A stretch of 51,823 bases of DNA from CAYMKL01 sp964390805 (GTDB lineage Bacteria; Chloroflexota; Anaerolineae; VGOG01): the NCBI GenBank assembly GCA_964390805.1, contig CAYMKL010000036.1:1-51823 (forward strand). The letters run 5' to 3'. Below, piece after piece: positions 24,966 to 33,749 of this stretch. The notes under the pieces are model-generated. The model did not search any database and was not told the origin of the DNA. It saw only the letters and a list, made by a program, of their open reading frames with translations. Position numbers and translations under genes: made by a program. Each line of letters begins with the position of its first letter. The stretch's first letter is position 1.

Positions 24966-25820
24966 CTAGGCTTTCACCTTGGCCCATACCTCGTCATCAA
25001 AGGTCGCATTAACGATGTCTGGGGTGGGAAACGCGCCCGATCGAACGTCCTTCTTGAACTGACCGAAAGCCTGAGTGATGTCAGCGTAAAAGTTCGCATA
25101 CCTCGTCACGGTCTCGACGCGATTCTCCGGGCCAAACATCCCCAGCAGATCATGTGCGCCTTCTATGTATCCATCACAGCCGGGGCCAGAACCAGATCCA
25201 ATCGTCGGGATCGAGATGGTGTCGGTAATCAGCTTCGCCAGGCGACTAGGCACGCGATTGAACATGAGGCTGAAACAGCCGGCCTGTTCCAGGGCTTCCG
25301 CCTCTTTCAACATCTGTATCGCAGCCTCTGCTGTCTTCTCCGATTCGTCCTGCAATTGACTCCCTAGCTTCGAAGGGAGTTGCATAAGAAAGCCGATTTC
25401 GGCCATAACGGGTATACCTGCATCTACGATGGCTTTCACTGTCTCCGCCATCTCGACACCACCCTCCAATTTTATGGCATCCATACCGGCTTCCTTCAGA
25501 AAACGGCCGGCGTTCGCAATGGCATCCTGCTTGCCGGTCTGATAGGACATGAAGGGCATATCTCCGATCAACAGAGCGCGCTTGGCCCCTCTGCTCAAGG
25601 CCTTGGCGTGATGGATCATCTCGTCCATGGTCACCGGCAGCGGCGAGTCCAGGCCCATGAACAAAATCCCCAACGAGTCTCCTACCAGGATCATGTCCAC
25701 GCCTGCCTCATCCAGAAATCGTGCAAACAGGACGTCATAGCAAATCGACATGGCGATCTTTTCGCCACATTTGGCCATCCCTTGGATATCCAAAACGGTC
25801 AACTTCTCTGTCCTAGACAT
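24966..25820 (-). CDS. PanB-like TIM-barrel protein with altered catalytic residues
   Basis: The 284-residue protein follows ketopantoate hydroxymethyltransferase (PanB) from end to end: VDMILVGDSLG, SPLPVTMDEMIHHAKA, IKLEGG and TIGSGSGPGCDGYI. The metal ligands match (Asp48, Asp87, Glu119). However, the catalytic glutamate of PanB (E. coli Glu181) is Asn188 here (FSLMFNRVP instead of FAIVLECVP), and the GHIGLTPQ histidine is Glu141 in EIGFLMQ. It therefore probably does not make ketopantoate and may be a lyase or transferase for another oxo acid. The ribosome site is AAGGGG. It sits next to a class II aldolase gene with 23 bases between them and has a decayed partial duplicate at 23487. Confidence 0.8.
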   Translation of the reverse strand: MSRTEKLTVLDIQGMAKCGEKIAMSICYDVLFARFLDEAGVDMILVGDSLGILFMGLDSPLPVTMDEMIHHAKALSRGAKRALLIGDMPFMSYQTGKQDAIANAGRFLKEAGMDAIKLEGGVEMAETVKAIVDAGIPVMAEIGFLMQLPSKLGSQLQDESEKTAEAAIQMLKEAEALEQAGCFSLMFNRVPSRLAKLITDTISIPTIGSGSGPGCDGYIEGAHDLLGMFGPENRVETVTRYANFYADITQAFGQFKKDVRSGAFPTPDIVNATFDDEVWAKVKA

Positions 25821-25843
25821 ACTACTTTCCCCTTTTCTCAGGT

Positions 25844-26695
25844 TCAGTCATCGGCCTTGCCAGCGGATCCAAATATTTCCAAGTAGTCAGCCACCACCCG
25901 TTGGATGGCCTTTCGTTGGGCAACCAGCGACTCACGATAAGGGGTCCCCTCATTCAACGCCTCTCTGAGCGCCACTTGGCCCGCCTGAGCAAGTGTGGCC
26001 CCAATGTTGATCTTGGTCAGTCCCAGAGCAATGGCCTTCCTCCATGACTCCGCCGTCGTGCCATCGCCTCCGTGGGCCACCAGCGGAAGATCGGTGACCT
26101 CCCGGATCCGTTTCAAATGCTCGAAGTCGAGGACCTGCTCCTCGTCAGGAATGCCGTGGGTAGTGCCGAATGCGATGGCTAACACGTCAATCCCTGTTTC
26201 AGCCACAAAATGCGCGACCTCATCCGGCTTGGTGTATCGGGCAATTCGGTACTCCACGTCCCCATAGTCTGCTGCCGTTCCGACAATGCCCAATTCGCCC
26301 TCGACTCCCACACCCACGGCATGGGCTAATCTCACGGCCTCTTTTACCATCCGCACGTTTTCTTCGTACGCTAAAGCCGAGGAGTCCATCATCACGTCCG
26401 TGAAGCCACAGCGAATCGCCCGCACGATGCCCTCGAGGGTCTCGCCGTGGTCGAATTGCAGGGCCACGGGGATGGGGAGCCGATGGGCCGAATCTCTCAT
26501 CAAGGCCACAAGTGGCTCCATGTCGAACAACGGTATGAAGACCTCCGGAAAGGCCAGAATCACCGGCGAGTGTTTCTCCACAGCAGCGTCGAGGACAGCC
26601 TGGACGATAAGTGAGTCGTGTACTACGAACAAGCCCACTGCATATTTTCCGTTCGTGGCTTTGTCGAGAAGAGGCACCATTGATACTAGTGACAT
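25844..26695 (-). CDS. Class II (zinc) fructose/tagatose-bisphosphate-type aldolase
   Basis: The 283-residue protein belongs to the class II ketose-bisphosphate aldolases: ALQFDHGETLEG (about residues 78-89) has the catalytic Asp and first metal His. GVEGELGIVG (about 130) has the structural Glu, AFGTTHG the second metal His and VAHGGDGT the third. The C-terminal TKINIGATLAQAG is the phosphate-binding segment. These enzymes cleave keto sugar phosphates to dihydroxyacetone phosphate and an aldehyde. GGAGGG is nine bases before the ATG. Neighbours (PanB-like, HpcH, oxidoreductase) indicate a catabolic rather than glycolytic role. Confidence 0.88.
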   Translation of the reverse strand: MSLVSMVPLLDKATNGKYAVGLFVVHDSLIVQAVLDAAVEKHSPVILAFPEVFIPLFDMEPLVALMRDSAHRLPIPVALQFDHGETLEGIVRAIRCGFTDVMMDSSALAYEENVRMVKEAVRLAHAVGVGVEGELGIVGTAADYGDVEYRIARYTKPDEVAHFVAETGIDVLAIAFGTTHGIPDEEQVLDFEHLKRIREVTDLPLVAHGGDGTTAESWRKAIALGLTKINIGATLAQAGQVALREALNEGTPYRESLVAQRKAIQRVVADYLEIFGSAGKADD

Positions 26696-26733
26696 ATTTG
26701 TAACCCTCCTTGCCTAGATGTGTTCACACGCTA

Positions 26734-27492
26734 TCAGGGTGTCAGGCTAAACAATTCGTTCTTTGCATCTGTATGGACAATCTTCGAATAATGGAGTGTC
26801 TTGCACTCTCCGTCGGCTCCAATGGCCGTCGGCACACGAACCGCGAACTCGGCTTTACTGAAATCTTGGAACATGACGTATGCCAGTTCCAGACGAGAGA
26901 TCAGTGGCATGCTTGTCGAGGCGAAATCCGGATACAGGACTGGGCCAACATCTGGCTGAAAGCCCTTGGTCCGGGGAAGCACATTGATGTATATCATTGG
27001 AAACTCAATGGCAGCGCCCCAATGACGGTCCGCATCCCAGATCGTTGTCCGACCAACTATCGGTTCAAAGGCCAGGGTAGCCTTGATGATATCGTCACGG
27101 GTCTCCAAGACGCGGGCTTGGGCCATCGGAAGAGAGAAGCGCACATCGGTGACGTAGACTTTTAGCCCGCTGAATGTGGTGGTCTCTTCCTGCAGACCTG
27201 CAATCTGCACCAGGTCCATATTATGCGAAGCAAACCTTTTTACAAGCTTGCGCTCGCGGTCCGTGAATATCATGCAGGCTTCGCTGGTGGGGATCTGGGC
27301 AATCCCACCTTCCTCTGGGTAGACGTGCTCGCCGATGCAAGCTTTGGCCAGAAAGAATTCATGATTCTTACCTGTTTCCTCGTTGGTCAGCTCACAGCGC
27401 GAGAGAATCTTGATGCGGCAATTGTTACGCTCCACACCTTCGCAAGCTGACGTGTAGAGGACGTAACAGTTGCGATAGTCGTGAATTCTCAT
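26734..27492 (-). CDS. Conserved protein of unknown family, paralog decayed nearby
   Basis: I do not recognise this 252-residue protein. It has no signal peptide or membrane helix. Features include two Cys near the N-terminus (CEGVERNNCRIK), a RCELTNEETGKNHEFFLAKACIGEHVYPEEGG stretch, and a C-terminal FSKAEFAVRVPTAIGADGECKTLHYSKIV. Those same segments recur in the pseudogene at 30108-30569, so the gene existed twice here. The ATG at 27492 lies four bases after the flavoprotein stop; a 12-codon extension would overlap it. The tight coupling to the flavoprotein, and a decayed copy beside the acetoacetate-decarboxylase-like gene, suggest a shared pathway. A distant link to the acetoacetate decarboxylase fold is conceivable. 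Confidence 0.65.
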   Translation of the reverse strand: MRIHDYRNCYVLYTSACEGVERNNCRIKILSRCELTNEETGKNHEFFLAKACIGEHVYPEEGGIAQIPTSEACMIFTDRERKLVKRFASHNMDLVQIAGLQEETTTFSGLKVYVTDVRFSLPMAQARVLETRDDIIKATLAFEPIVGRTTIWDADRHWGAAIEFPMIYINVLPRTKGFQPDVGPVLYPDFASTSMPLISRLELAYVMFQDFSKAEFAVRVPTAIGADGECKTLHYSKIVHTDAKNELFSLTP

Positions 27493-27496
27493 GCAA

Positions 27497-29221
27497 TCAT
27501 GTCTCCAAATCCGTTGTCGAACCGCCAAGGGCTCGCATCTCTAGGTGCAGTGTGCTGCCCTCGGCGGAGATGATGATGGGCCTGCCGAAATCACTGTCGT
27601 TTCGCTTCGGATAGTCGCTCCGATAGTGCGGCCCTCGGCTCTCTACGCGCATCAGTGCCGCTTGGGCAATCGCCTCGGAGATGCGCAGTTGGTGGGGCAA
27701 ACTGTACGCCAGCCTTAGCCCCTGTTGGCTACGCGGTTTTACTCGCGGCAGCAAGTCGGCCTCTATCTCTTCTAACCTGGAAAGCAAACGTTTCAAGCTC
27801 GAAGTGTCTTTCTCCACCACCATCTCTTCCCACATCGCTCGCTGTGCCGCTTTCTGAACTTCCTTAGGACTTGGGCCATCCGCCCGCGATGCTTCAGGGG
27901 TGGCTACATAGTGGTAGAATGGGGACACCACCTTGGCCCGATCTCGCCACTGAAGCGCCCGTGCCGCAGCATACTTGCCCGCCCGAGCACCGAAGACCTG
28001 GGTATCCGCGAACCGGTTACCGCCGACGCGGTTGGCACCGTGTGGCCCGCCCATCACCTCTCCACACGCAAAGAGGTTGGGGACAGCCGACTCGCACTCC
28101 GTGTTGATCAGCACCCCGCCATTGAAGGCATGTGGAGCGGGCATGATCTCCACCGGCGTGGACGCCATATCGAGCCCTCGCTCCATCATCCAATCAAAGT
28201 AGTCAGGCCGTTCCTGGCGCAAGGCGACGCGGTCGACTCCACGGAAATCACACCAGATCCCACCATTGGGGGAACCACGCCCAGCGTTTACCTCCGAGAT
28301 CAGCGCGATGTCAAAATATCTTCCTATGGCATCCGACGAGAAAGGACTGTGCTTGGCCCTGGCCAGCACGCACTCCTCCACACTGATCTCAGGAGGTAGG
28401 TAATTGGGAAGGAAGTTCTCTCCGAGGGCATTGGTGAAATGGGGTATCTGGGAAATGTAGTTTCCGGCGAAGTTCAGGCCGCGGAATGGGGCCACCATCT
28501 TGAAGATGATCTGGTAGAATTCCATGTTCACCAGCTCGGCGCCGAGCTTCAGCGCCAACGCATGCCCATCGCCTGTGAGACCTGGCGTGTTGACGTGATA
28601 CAGGAAAACGTTGTTTGGTCCTCCTGTCGCCAGTACAGTCGCCCCAGCCCTGACATTGAGCAGTTGCCCATCCGTCCCCAAGCACACCGCACCCACGCAC
28701 GTGCCGTTTTCATCTGCCAACAGGTCCACCAGATGGGTGTGCTCCATTACCCGCACGCCCCGCTCGCGGATCAGACGCCGAAAGGCGTCTCGCATGTCTG
28801 GCAACCTGGCACGCCTGATTCGCAGAGGGCGACCGAAATCGGGTCGAATCTGTATGCGTTCTCCCTCAGCGCCCACGAATGGCAGGCCCCACTCAAACAG
28901 TTCTGACAAGCGCAGCGGAGCTTCCTGCACCAGAATCCGGGCCAAGCTCGGGTCGCACATGCCCATCGCAGCAGCCAGGATGTCTTGATAGTGTTGCTCG
29001 ATCTCTGACTCGTTGGCGCCCGCAGCCATGCCGAGGGATAGATTGCCGGGGTAGAAGGTTGATGCATTGACGCCCAGCCGCGCAGAGGTGACAAGGGTCA
29101 CATCCACGCCCTCGTCTCGGGCCGTGATCGCCGCCCGGCACCCAGCACCACCGCTTCCCAAGACAAGCACGTCGGTCTGCAAAGTCCTAGTGGCACCGAT
29201 CCCAGACAAAGCTTCTGACAT
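27497..29221 (-). CDS. FAD-dependent fumarate reductase/succinate dehydrogenase-type flavoprotein
   Basis: The 574-residue protein has the FAD-binding opening TDVLVLGSGGAGCRAAITARD (about residues 16-36) and the second FAD segment NLFACGEVMGGPHGANRVGGNRFADTQVFGARAG (about 385-418) typical of the SdhA/FrdA/NadB/AprA family. A C-terminal helical domain follows. No iron-sulfur or membrane subunit gene is adjacent, so it is not a complete succinate dehydrogenase, and no AprB gene is seen despite the ATP sulfurylase nearby. It may be a soluble 2-enoate or keto-acid reductase or dehydrogenase. The ATG at 29221 has GGAGG nine bases upstream; a TTG seven codons earlier overlaps that site. Confidence 0.85.
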   Translation of the reverse strand: MSEALSGIGATRTLQTDVLVLGSGGAGCRAAITARDEGVDVTLVTSARLGVNASTFYPGNLSLGMAAGANESEIEQHYQDILAAAMGMCDPSLARILVQEAPLRLSELFEWGLPFVGAEGERIQIRPDFGRPLRIRRARLPDMRDAFRRLIRERGVRVMEHTHLVDLLADENGTCVGAVCLGTDGQLLNVRAGATVLATGGPNNVFLYHVNTPGLTGDGHALALKLGAELVNMEFYQIIFKMVAPFRGLNFAGNYISQIPHFTNALGENFLPNYLPPEISVEECVLARAKHSPFSSDAIGRYFDIALISEVNAGRGSPNGGIWCDFRGVDRVALRQERPDYFDWMMERGLDMASTPVEIMPAPHAFNGGVLINTECESAVPNLFACGEVMGGPHGANRVGGNRFADTQVFGARAGKYAAARALQWRDRAKVVSPFYHYVATPEASRADGPSPKEVQKAAQRAMWEEMVVEKDTSSLKRLLSRLEEIEADLLPRVKPRSQQGLRLAYSLPHQLRISEAIAQAALMRVESRGPHYRSDYPKRNDSDFGRPIIISAEGSTLHLEMRALGGSTTDLET

Positions 29222-29313
29222 GATAAACACCCTCCAAGACAATCAGCAAGCACATCATAGAGAACGGCCATTACGGCGCCGCCCGGTCCGTGCCCTGACA
29301 GACTTCTAGTTAG

Positions 29314-30057
29314 CTACTCAGCCGCGAGGTAGTCGTACACGATCTCGCCATAGCTCTCTTCGTAGTCCACTACCAAAGTATAGCACTCCCCGAACTTGAC
29401 TGGCTGGAGGGGCGCTAGATCCACATTGGCTGTCATGCCAAACTGAACTGTGCCTCCGCCACGGTAGCAAGATTTGATGGCAATAACATCCCCGCCAGTA
29501 TTGCTGACCAACTGCTTAATCGCCGGTTCAGGGCCATCCGCACGGGGGATTACCTTCAGTCGGTAGTGGGGAGCAATGGGTGGAACTTCGCCAGGATCGA
29601 TGGGCTCAAACATCTGGCCCGTCTGGGTGATCAGCGTCACGCCATCCTGAACCGTCTTGGTCACGAGCAAATTGTCGTGTCGTTCAATGAATATGTCACC
29701 TAGCTCCTTGGCTGCCCCCCAGCGCTCCCGCCCATGGGCCATTGATCTTGGGTTGCTGACGTAGATCAGCAGGTTGTAGAAGCAATGTACCTCCCGGAAG
29801 AACGCACCTACCACAATGCGATGGGCATGATAGGGACCGTAGCCCGCGATGAACTCCGCATCAAGGGAAGTCACTACGCACAGCCCATCGTGGTCTGGTT
29901 CAAGCGGTTCCGGAAGCAACGGCCTCAGCTTCTTTGGATCAGCTTGGAAAAAGAGGTGTTGCATCTGTACATTCTCATAGCGACTCAGAATTGCCGGATA
30001 GTAAGGATTGGTGGCCGGCATTGAGTGACCTTCGTCGTGCGCTAGACGTCTCCACAT
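29314..30057 (-). CDS. Acetoacetate decarboxylase family protein
   Basis: The 247-residue protein matches acetoacetate decarboxylase in length (about 245) and layout: YHAHRIVVGAFFREVHCFYNLLIYVSNPRSMAHGRERWGAAKELGDI around residues 86-132 corresponds to the region with the active-site lysine, here in AAKELG. Family enzymes decarboxylate or condense beta-keto acids through a Schiff base. GGAGGA is nine bases before the ATG. An in-frame ATG at 30021 is an alternative. It lies between the flavoprotein gene and the decayed paralog of the unknown protein. The substrate is probably a beta-keto acid formed in this pathway. Confidence 0.82.
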   Translation of the reverse strand: MWRRLAHDEGHSMPATNPYYPAILSRYENVQMQHLFFQADPKKLRPLLPEPLEPDHDGLCVVTSLDAEFIAGYGPYHAHRIVVGAFFREVHCFYNLLIYVSNPRSMAHGRERWGAAKELGDIFIERHDNLLVTKTVQDGVTLITQTGQMFEPIDPGEVPPIAPHYRLKVIPRADGPEPAIKQLVSNTGGDVIAIKSCYRGGGTVQFGMTANVDLAPLQPVKFGECYTLVVDYEESYGEIVYDYLAAE

Positions 30058-30107
30058 AGCACGCTTCCTCCTTTACTTTACTTATTTACCTTGTTACGAA
30101 GCTAGCT

Positions 30108-30569
30108 TCACTCAACGCAGAAGATGGTGTGCTTGGCGGGCATTACCTTGATACCACTATAGTGCTGCACCTGGCAGGGCTCGCGGTCGCCGTCTAGGAT
30201 AGGTGTGGGTTGACGGATGACGAACTCTGCTCGATCAAAAGTATCGAAACGTGCTTCGTTCTTGGCCACTTCACGTCCGTCAAGATCGCTCGGGGTATGG
30301 ATACTCGGGTCGTACCTTGCGTGCTGTCGCAGAATCGAGTGGTCGTCTGACGAAAAGATGGCGCACCAGTCACAGCTGGGTACTTTCAGGAGCTCCTCGT
30401 GCACATACATGTTTTCGCCCTTGCACGGCGCGACCAGAAAGAACTATGCAGTGGCGCCTCTACGTTCGTTGATCAATTCGCAACGGGCGTCCAGTTGGAT
30501 GCGAGCCGTATTCTGAGTACGAGTTGTGACAAACCACAGAAACGACCTCGAGAAGTCGCACAGTTGCAT
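30108..30569 (-). pseudogene. Decayed paralog of the unknown protein at 26734 (amber stop, deletion)
   Basis: From an ATG at 30569 the frame runs FVTTRTQNTARIQLDARCELINERRGATA, then an in-frame TAG (30444-30446), then FFLVAPCKGENMYVHEEL onward to FDRAEFVIRQPTPILDGDREPCQVQHYSG and a stop at 30108. It aligns at both ends with the intact protein at 26734 but lacks about 100 internal residues. A ribosome site (AGGG) remains. The stop plus deletion make function unlikely. Confidence 0.75.
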
Positions 30570-30656
30570 CGCAACCCTCCCTTGACTCTGATGCCAACAG
30601 GCTAACCGGAAACTCTGCTAACCATTCTGTTCTGAATACAGCAAATGCGGAATAGG

Positions 30657-31475
30657 CTATTGACCTAACACCTTGTCGAAATCATCTCGGATCTCCCGGA
30701 ATCCATCCTTGAGGATCCTGACCGCGGCCATACAAGAGAAGAACTGAGCTCCTTCTTCTTCGTGGAGTTTGGCAGCCCGCGCTGCGTCTTTTCCTATCGG
30801 CATGCCCCAGAACTTCCCAAGTTTCTTTGCCGTGGCACCAATCAATTGGCGAACCTCCTGCATTTGGGGGTGATCAAACTGAAGGGGGATACCTAAGGAC
30901 TGCGACATATCAGCGGGACCAAAGAAGAGGCCATCAAGTCCGTCCATGCGAGCGATTTCGTCAATGATGTCCAGCGATTCCTTGTCCTCCACCTGAAAGA
31001 TGACAAAGGTCTCACGCAAAGTCCAGGCCATATAATCCTGAATGGGGGCTAGGCCATATTTGGCGGCCGATTCACTGCCATCCATGCCGCGTAGCCCCAC
31101 CGGTGCAAAGCGAGAGAACTTCAGGGCCCACTCAGCCTCGTCAGTAGTGCGGACGTGAGGCACAATGATGCCTGTCGCGCCGGCCTCAAAGGCCCGGAAG
31201 AATGAGTGATCCCCCTCTTTACGAACTCGTACCATCGGCTCCATGCCAGCAGCACGAGAAGCCAGGCTCATATTGAATACCTGATCGTAGGAGTAGTCTC
31301 CGTGTTCCATGTCGATCCAGACGCAATCGAAACCGATAAGGCCCATCATCTCTGGAATCTTGGGCGACGAGCACGGCGAGGGATTGCAACACAGCACGTA
31401 CTTGCCAGCACGAATACGCTCCAGCACTCGGTTTGGTCGCAACGCAACCCGTTCTGCTCGCGTAAGGGCGGTCAT
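30657..31475 (-). CDS. HpcH/HpaI-type class II pyruvate aldolase
   Basis: The 272-residue TIM-barrel protein has the family motifs FDCVWIDMEHGDYSYDQV (metal-binding region), GMEPMVRVRKEG, GATGIIVPHVRTTDEAEW, FQVEDKESLDIIDEIA (metal Glu) and GLFFGPADMSQSLGIP. HpcH/HpaI aldolases split 2-keto-3-deoxy or 4-hydroxy-2-keto acids into pyruvate and an aldehyde. AAAGGAG is eight bases before the ATG. It follows the CysD/CysH-type gene by 34 bases and is one of several carbon-carbon lyases in the cluster. The exact keto acid is unknown. Confidence 0.88.
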   Translation of the reverse strand: MTALTRAERVALRPNRVLERIRAGKYVLCCNPSPCSSPKIPEMMGLIGFDCVWIDMEHGDYSYDQVFNMSLASRAAGMEPMVRVRKEGDHSFFRAFEAGATGIIVPHVRTTDEAEWALKFSRFAPVGLRGMDGSESAAKYGLAPIQDYMAWTLRETFVIFQVEDKESLDIIDEIARMDGLDGLFFGPADMSQSLGIPLQFDHPQMQEVRQLIGATAKKLGKFWGMPIGKDAARAAKLHEEEGAQFFSCMAAVRILKDGFREIRDDFDKVLGQ

Positions 31476-31509
31476 CAGAATGATCTCCTTTGATAGCCTG
31501 GATGATTGT

Positions 31510-32349
31510 TTACATATATCCCAGCATTCGTAATCTCGCCATGGTCTTCTCTTTGTCCTGTCTTCTCCCTGCTCGTTCCACGGTGTTCTCCAAATCCTGT
31601 TCCCAGGCAGGAATATCGGTCAGCTTCCGGCTGGTGGACTTGGCTCCCAGGGAACGATATCCCTCTTCGTAAAGAGGACAATAGGGAATGTCGAAGTACA
31701 AGGTCGTGTCCCAGATATCTCTCTCGGTGAAATGAAGGATAGGGCGATAGCGAGTATGTGCCGGTGTTAATTCCGCTGCCTCTACATCGTCGTAGTATTC
31801 ATCTTTGGTTCGGGCCTCTTGTTCATCCCACCGAAGGCCCTGAAACACTGCCTTCACGTTGTTGTCCTCAAGATAGGTGTTGAACACTACTGTCTTCATG
31901 AGGTGGTTCCCGACGTAGGATTCGGCTTCAAACGGGAATCTCTCGAGGTCAAAACCAATCCTCTTGATCTCTGCCTGATTTCTCTCGTTCAGGTCTGCTA
32001 CCACAACTTCGGCGTCCAGCTCGTACCCCGCAGCCTTGATAACGTCCTCGTTCTCGCCCCAGTCGAGTTCGACATTCCACTCTTGGCTGTACTTGTCCAA
32101 AAGCTCTTCGATCTCTTCAAAGGCATCGCCTTCGTCAATGGTAAAGGCTCTTGGCAAGGGCAAATCGTTTTCCTGGCAGAACTGCCTGCAGATCCAAAGA
32201 GTTAACGTACTGTCCTTCCCGCCCGACCAGATAAGGCGCATTTCGTCTGGGTCGGAGCGATCATAGGCCATCTTGAAGATCTCTTCCGATTTCTCGATCT
32301 TCTGTTTGAGTTCCTCTACCCTCTTTTCATCCAGTTCGATCTTAGACAT
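31510..32349 (-). CDS. PP-loop protein of the CysD/CysH superfamily
   Basis: The 279-residue protein carries the nucleotide-binding PP-loop SGGKDSTLTLWI near residue 42 and the YRPILHFTERDIWDTTLYFDIPYCPLYEEGYRSLG segment shared by sulfate adenylyltransferase subunit 2 (CysD) and PAPS reductase (CysH). The C-terminal ERAGRRQDKE...GYM resembles CysD (ERQGR...GYF) more than CysH. No CysN GTPase gene is adjacent. It is followed upstream by sulfatase-like and ATP sulfurylase genes, so a role in handling sulfate or sulfur transfer is likely, but the exact reaction is not. AGGAGGG precedes the ATG by six bases. Confidence 0.8.
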   Translation of the reverse strand: MSKIELDEKRVEELKQKIEKSEEIFKMAYDRSDPDEMRLIWSGGKDSTLTLWICRQFCQENDLPLPRAFTIDEGDAFEEIEELLDKYSQEWNVELDWGENEDVIKAAGYELDAEVVVADLNERNQAEIKRIGFDLERFPFEAESYVGNHLMKTVVFNTYLEDNNVKAVFQGLRWDEQEARTKDEYYDDVEAAELTPAHTRYRPILHFTERDIWDTTLYFDIPYCPLYEEGYRSLGAKSTSRKLTDIPAWEQDLENTVERAGRRQDKEKTMARLRMLGYM

Positions 32350-32366
32350 CTGTGCCCTCCTTTTCC

Positions 32367-33584
32367 TTATCTCTGCTCCCTGTTGATCCTGGGGCGCAAC
32401 TTGCTCTTCATCTCCTCCGCCATGGGCGAAGTATTGATGATGTTGTTTTGCTCTTTGGGATCGGCCTGCAAATCGTACATCTCCGAGATATCCTCTTCCG
32501 CACGGTAAATAATCTTGAGGTCGTTTTCCCGATAGAAATACACTGGTCTGTCCGTATCCCTCACTCTATGGCCCAGTTTACCAATGGCCTCGCCATAGCA
32601 ACCCTTCTGTGGATAGTCCTCCAGAGGGAGTAGGGACTGTCCCTGGAAACCGTCTGCGGAGTCCAGTCCGAAAAGATGTACCATGGTGGGCGATATATCC
32701 AGACCACTCACCAGGGTATCGCAGACTTGAGATTCGCCCTGGTTGTAAATCAGGAGAGGCGAGTCAATCAATTCCGCATACATCTTACCGTTATGAGATA
32801 GCCCCCCATGCTCTCCGAACTCATCACCATGATCGGTGGTGATCATCACAACGGATTCATCTAGCACGCCGTGTTTCTGGAGAATGTCGAAAAACATCCG
32901 GGTGTGATCATCGACCTCTCGAACGCAGGCCAGATAGAGCCTCCACAACAAGCTCACCGTTTCTGCATTGGAAACATCTCGCTTCAAGACAACCTCTTGG
33001 AATAGTGCAAGCATCTCGTCTTTGCCAAGGTGGATAGATGGATCAACGACATCTGAGTACTTCTTCTTAGGGATGTATGGCTCGTGGACATCCATATAGT
33101 GAGTCCACAGAAAGAAGGGCCTATAGTCATGGCTGCTGACGTGAGAAGAAAGCCACCTATCTACCATTTTGTTAATGGCGTCCCCTTTGACGAAAGGGCT
33201 GATGGGAGAAACTTCCTCTTCTTCCATGGAATCATAGAACTTGTTCCAACCCCTGTTCCATCCAAAGTATTCGCCCAGGTAGGGATTCGAATGAAATGCT
33301 GTGGCGGCTATCCCAGCCCGCTTGAGCACTCTCGATATGAGCGTCCTTTTCAGTGACAGGCTTTCTGTTCGCTTTTCTTCTTTCGCATGGTCGAAATAGT
33401 AGGATGAGGTTAGTATTCCTGGAAATGATGCCTGGGTATATGGGGCAACAGTTTGCGCTCTTGTGAACTTTATACTCTTTTCTGCGACTGAATCAATAAA
33501 GGGAGTCAGCCCGTCTTGATTGCCATAGCACCCAAGAACATCTTTTCTTAAGCAGTCTATTGTTAAAAGGATGACGTTCTTCAT
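32367..33584 (-). CDS. Alkaline-phosphatase-superfamily hydrolase, sulfatase-like (A)
   Basis: The 405-residue protein has the sulfatase/phosphodiesterase fold: NVILLTIDCLRKDVLGCYGN at the start, the VVMITTDHGDEFGEHGG metal-binding segment (about 250-266) and the MYDLQADPKEQNN tail. The sulfatase signature C/S-x-P-x-R is replaced by YTQASF (residues 49-54), with Thr50 at the nucleophile position, so formylglycine chemistry is not expected. No signal peptide is visible, so it is probably cytoplasmic. It is more divergent than the tandem pair at 35039 and 36357. It could hydrolyse a sulfate, phosphate or phosphonate ester. AAGGAGA precedes the ATG. Confidence 0.82.
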   Translation of the reverse strand: MKNVILLTIDCLRKDVLGCYGNQDGLTPFIDSVAEKSIKFTRAQTVAPYTQASFPGILTSSYYFDHAKEEKRTESLSLKRTLISRVLKRAGIAATAFHSNPYLGEYFGWNRGWNKFYDSMEEEEVSPISPFVKGDAINKMVDRWLSSHVSSHDYRPFFLWTHYMDVHEPYIPKKKYSDVVDPSIHLGKDEMLALFQEVVLKRDVSNAETVSLLWRLYLACVREVDDHTRMFFDILQKHGVLDESVVMITTDHGDEFGEHGGLSHNGKMYAELIDSPLLIYNQGESQVCDTLVSGLDISPTMVHLFGLDSADGFQGQSLLPLEDYPQKGCYGEAIGKLGHRVRDTDRPVYFYRENDLKIIYRAEEDISEMYDLQADPKEQNNIINTSPMAEEMKSKLRPRINREQR

Positions 33585-33749
33585 TTGAGTATCTCCTTAT
33601 TCATTATAGTTCAACCAAGTCATAGGTCTCCTTATTTCTCTGTCTGATCGCCTGTGGAAGAGTGCATTATCAATGCTGGTTGCTTTTGCTGTCTCGCCTT
33701 CACCGATAAACGCACGACCACTTGCTCTGTCACTTGTCCCCTTTGCTCA

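Noticed and set aside
27497..29221. Flavoprotein as AprA of dissimilatory sulfate metabolism, because of the nearby ATP sulfurylase gene.
   Set aside because: No AprB gene is adjacent and I see no AprA-specific motif; the sequence fits the broader fumarate reductase-type family.
30444..30446. An in-frame TAG that could be read as pyrrolysine, given the MttB-family gene in the window.
   Set aside because: The gene also lacks about 100 internal residues, the MttB homolog has no amber codon, and no pyl genes are seen.
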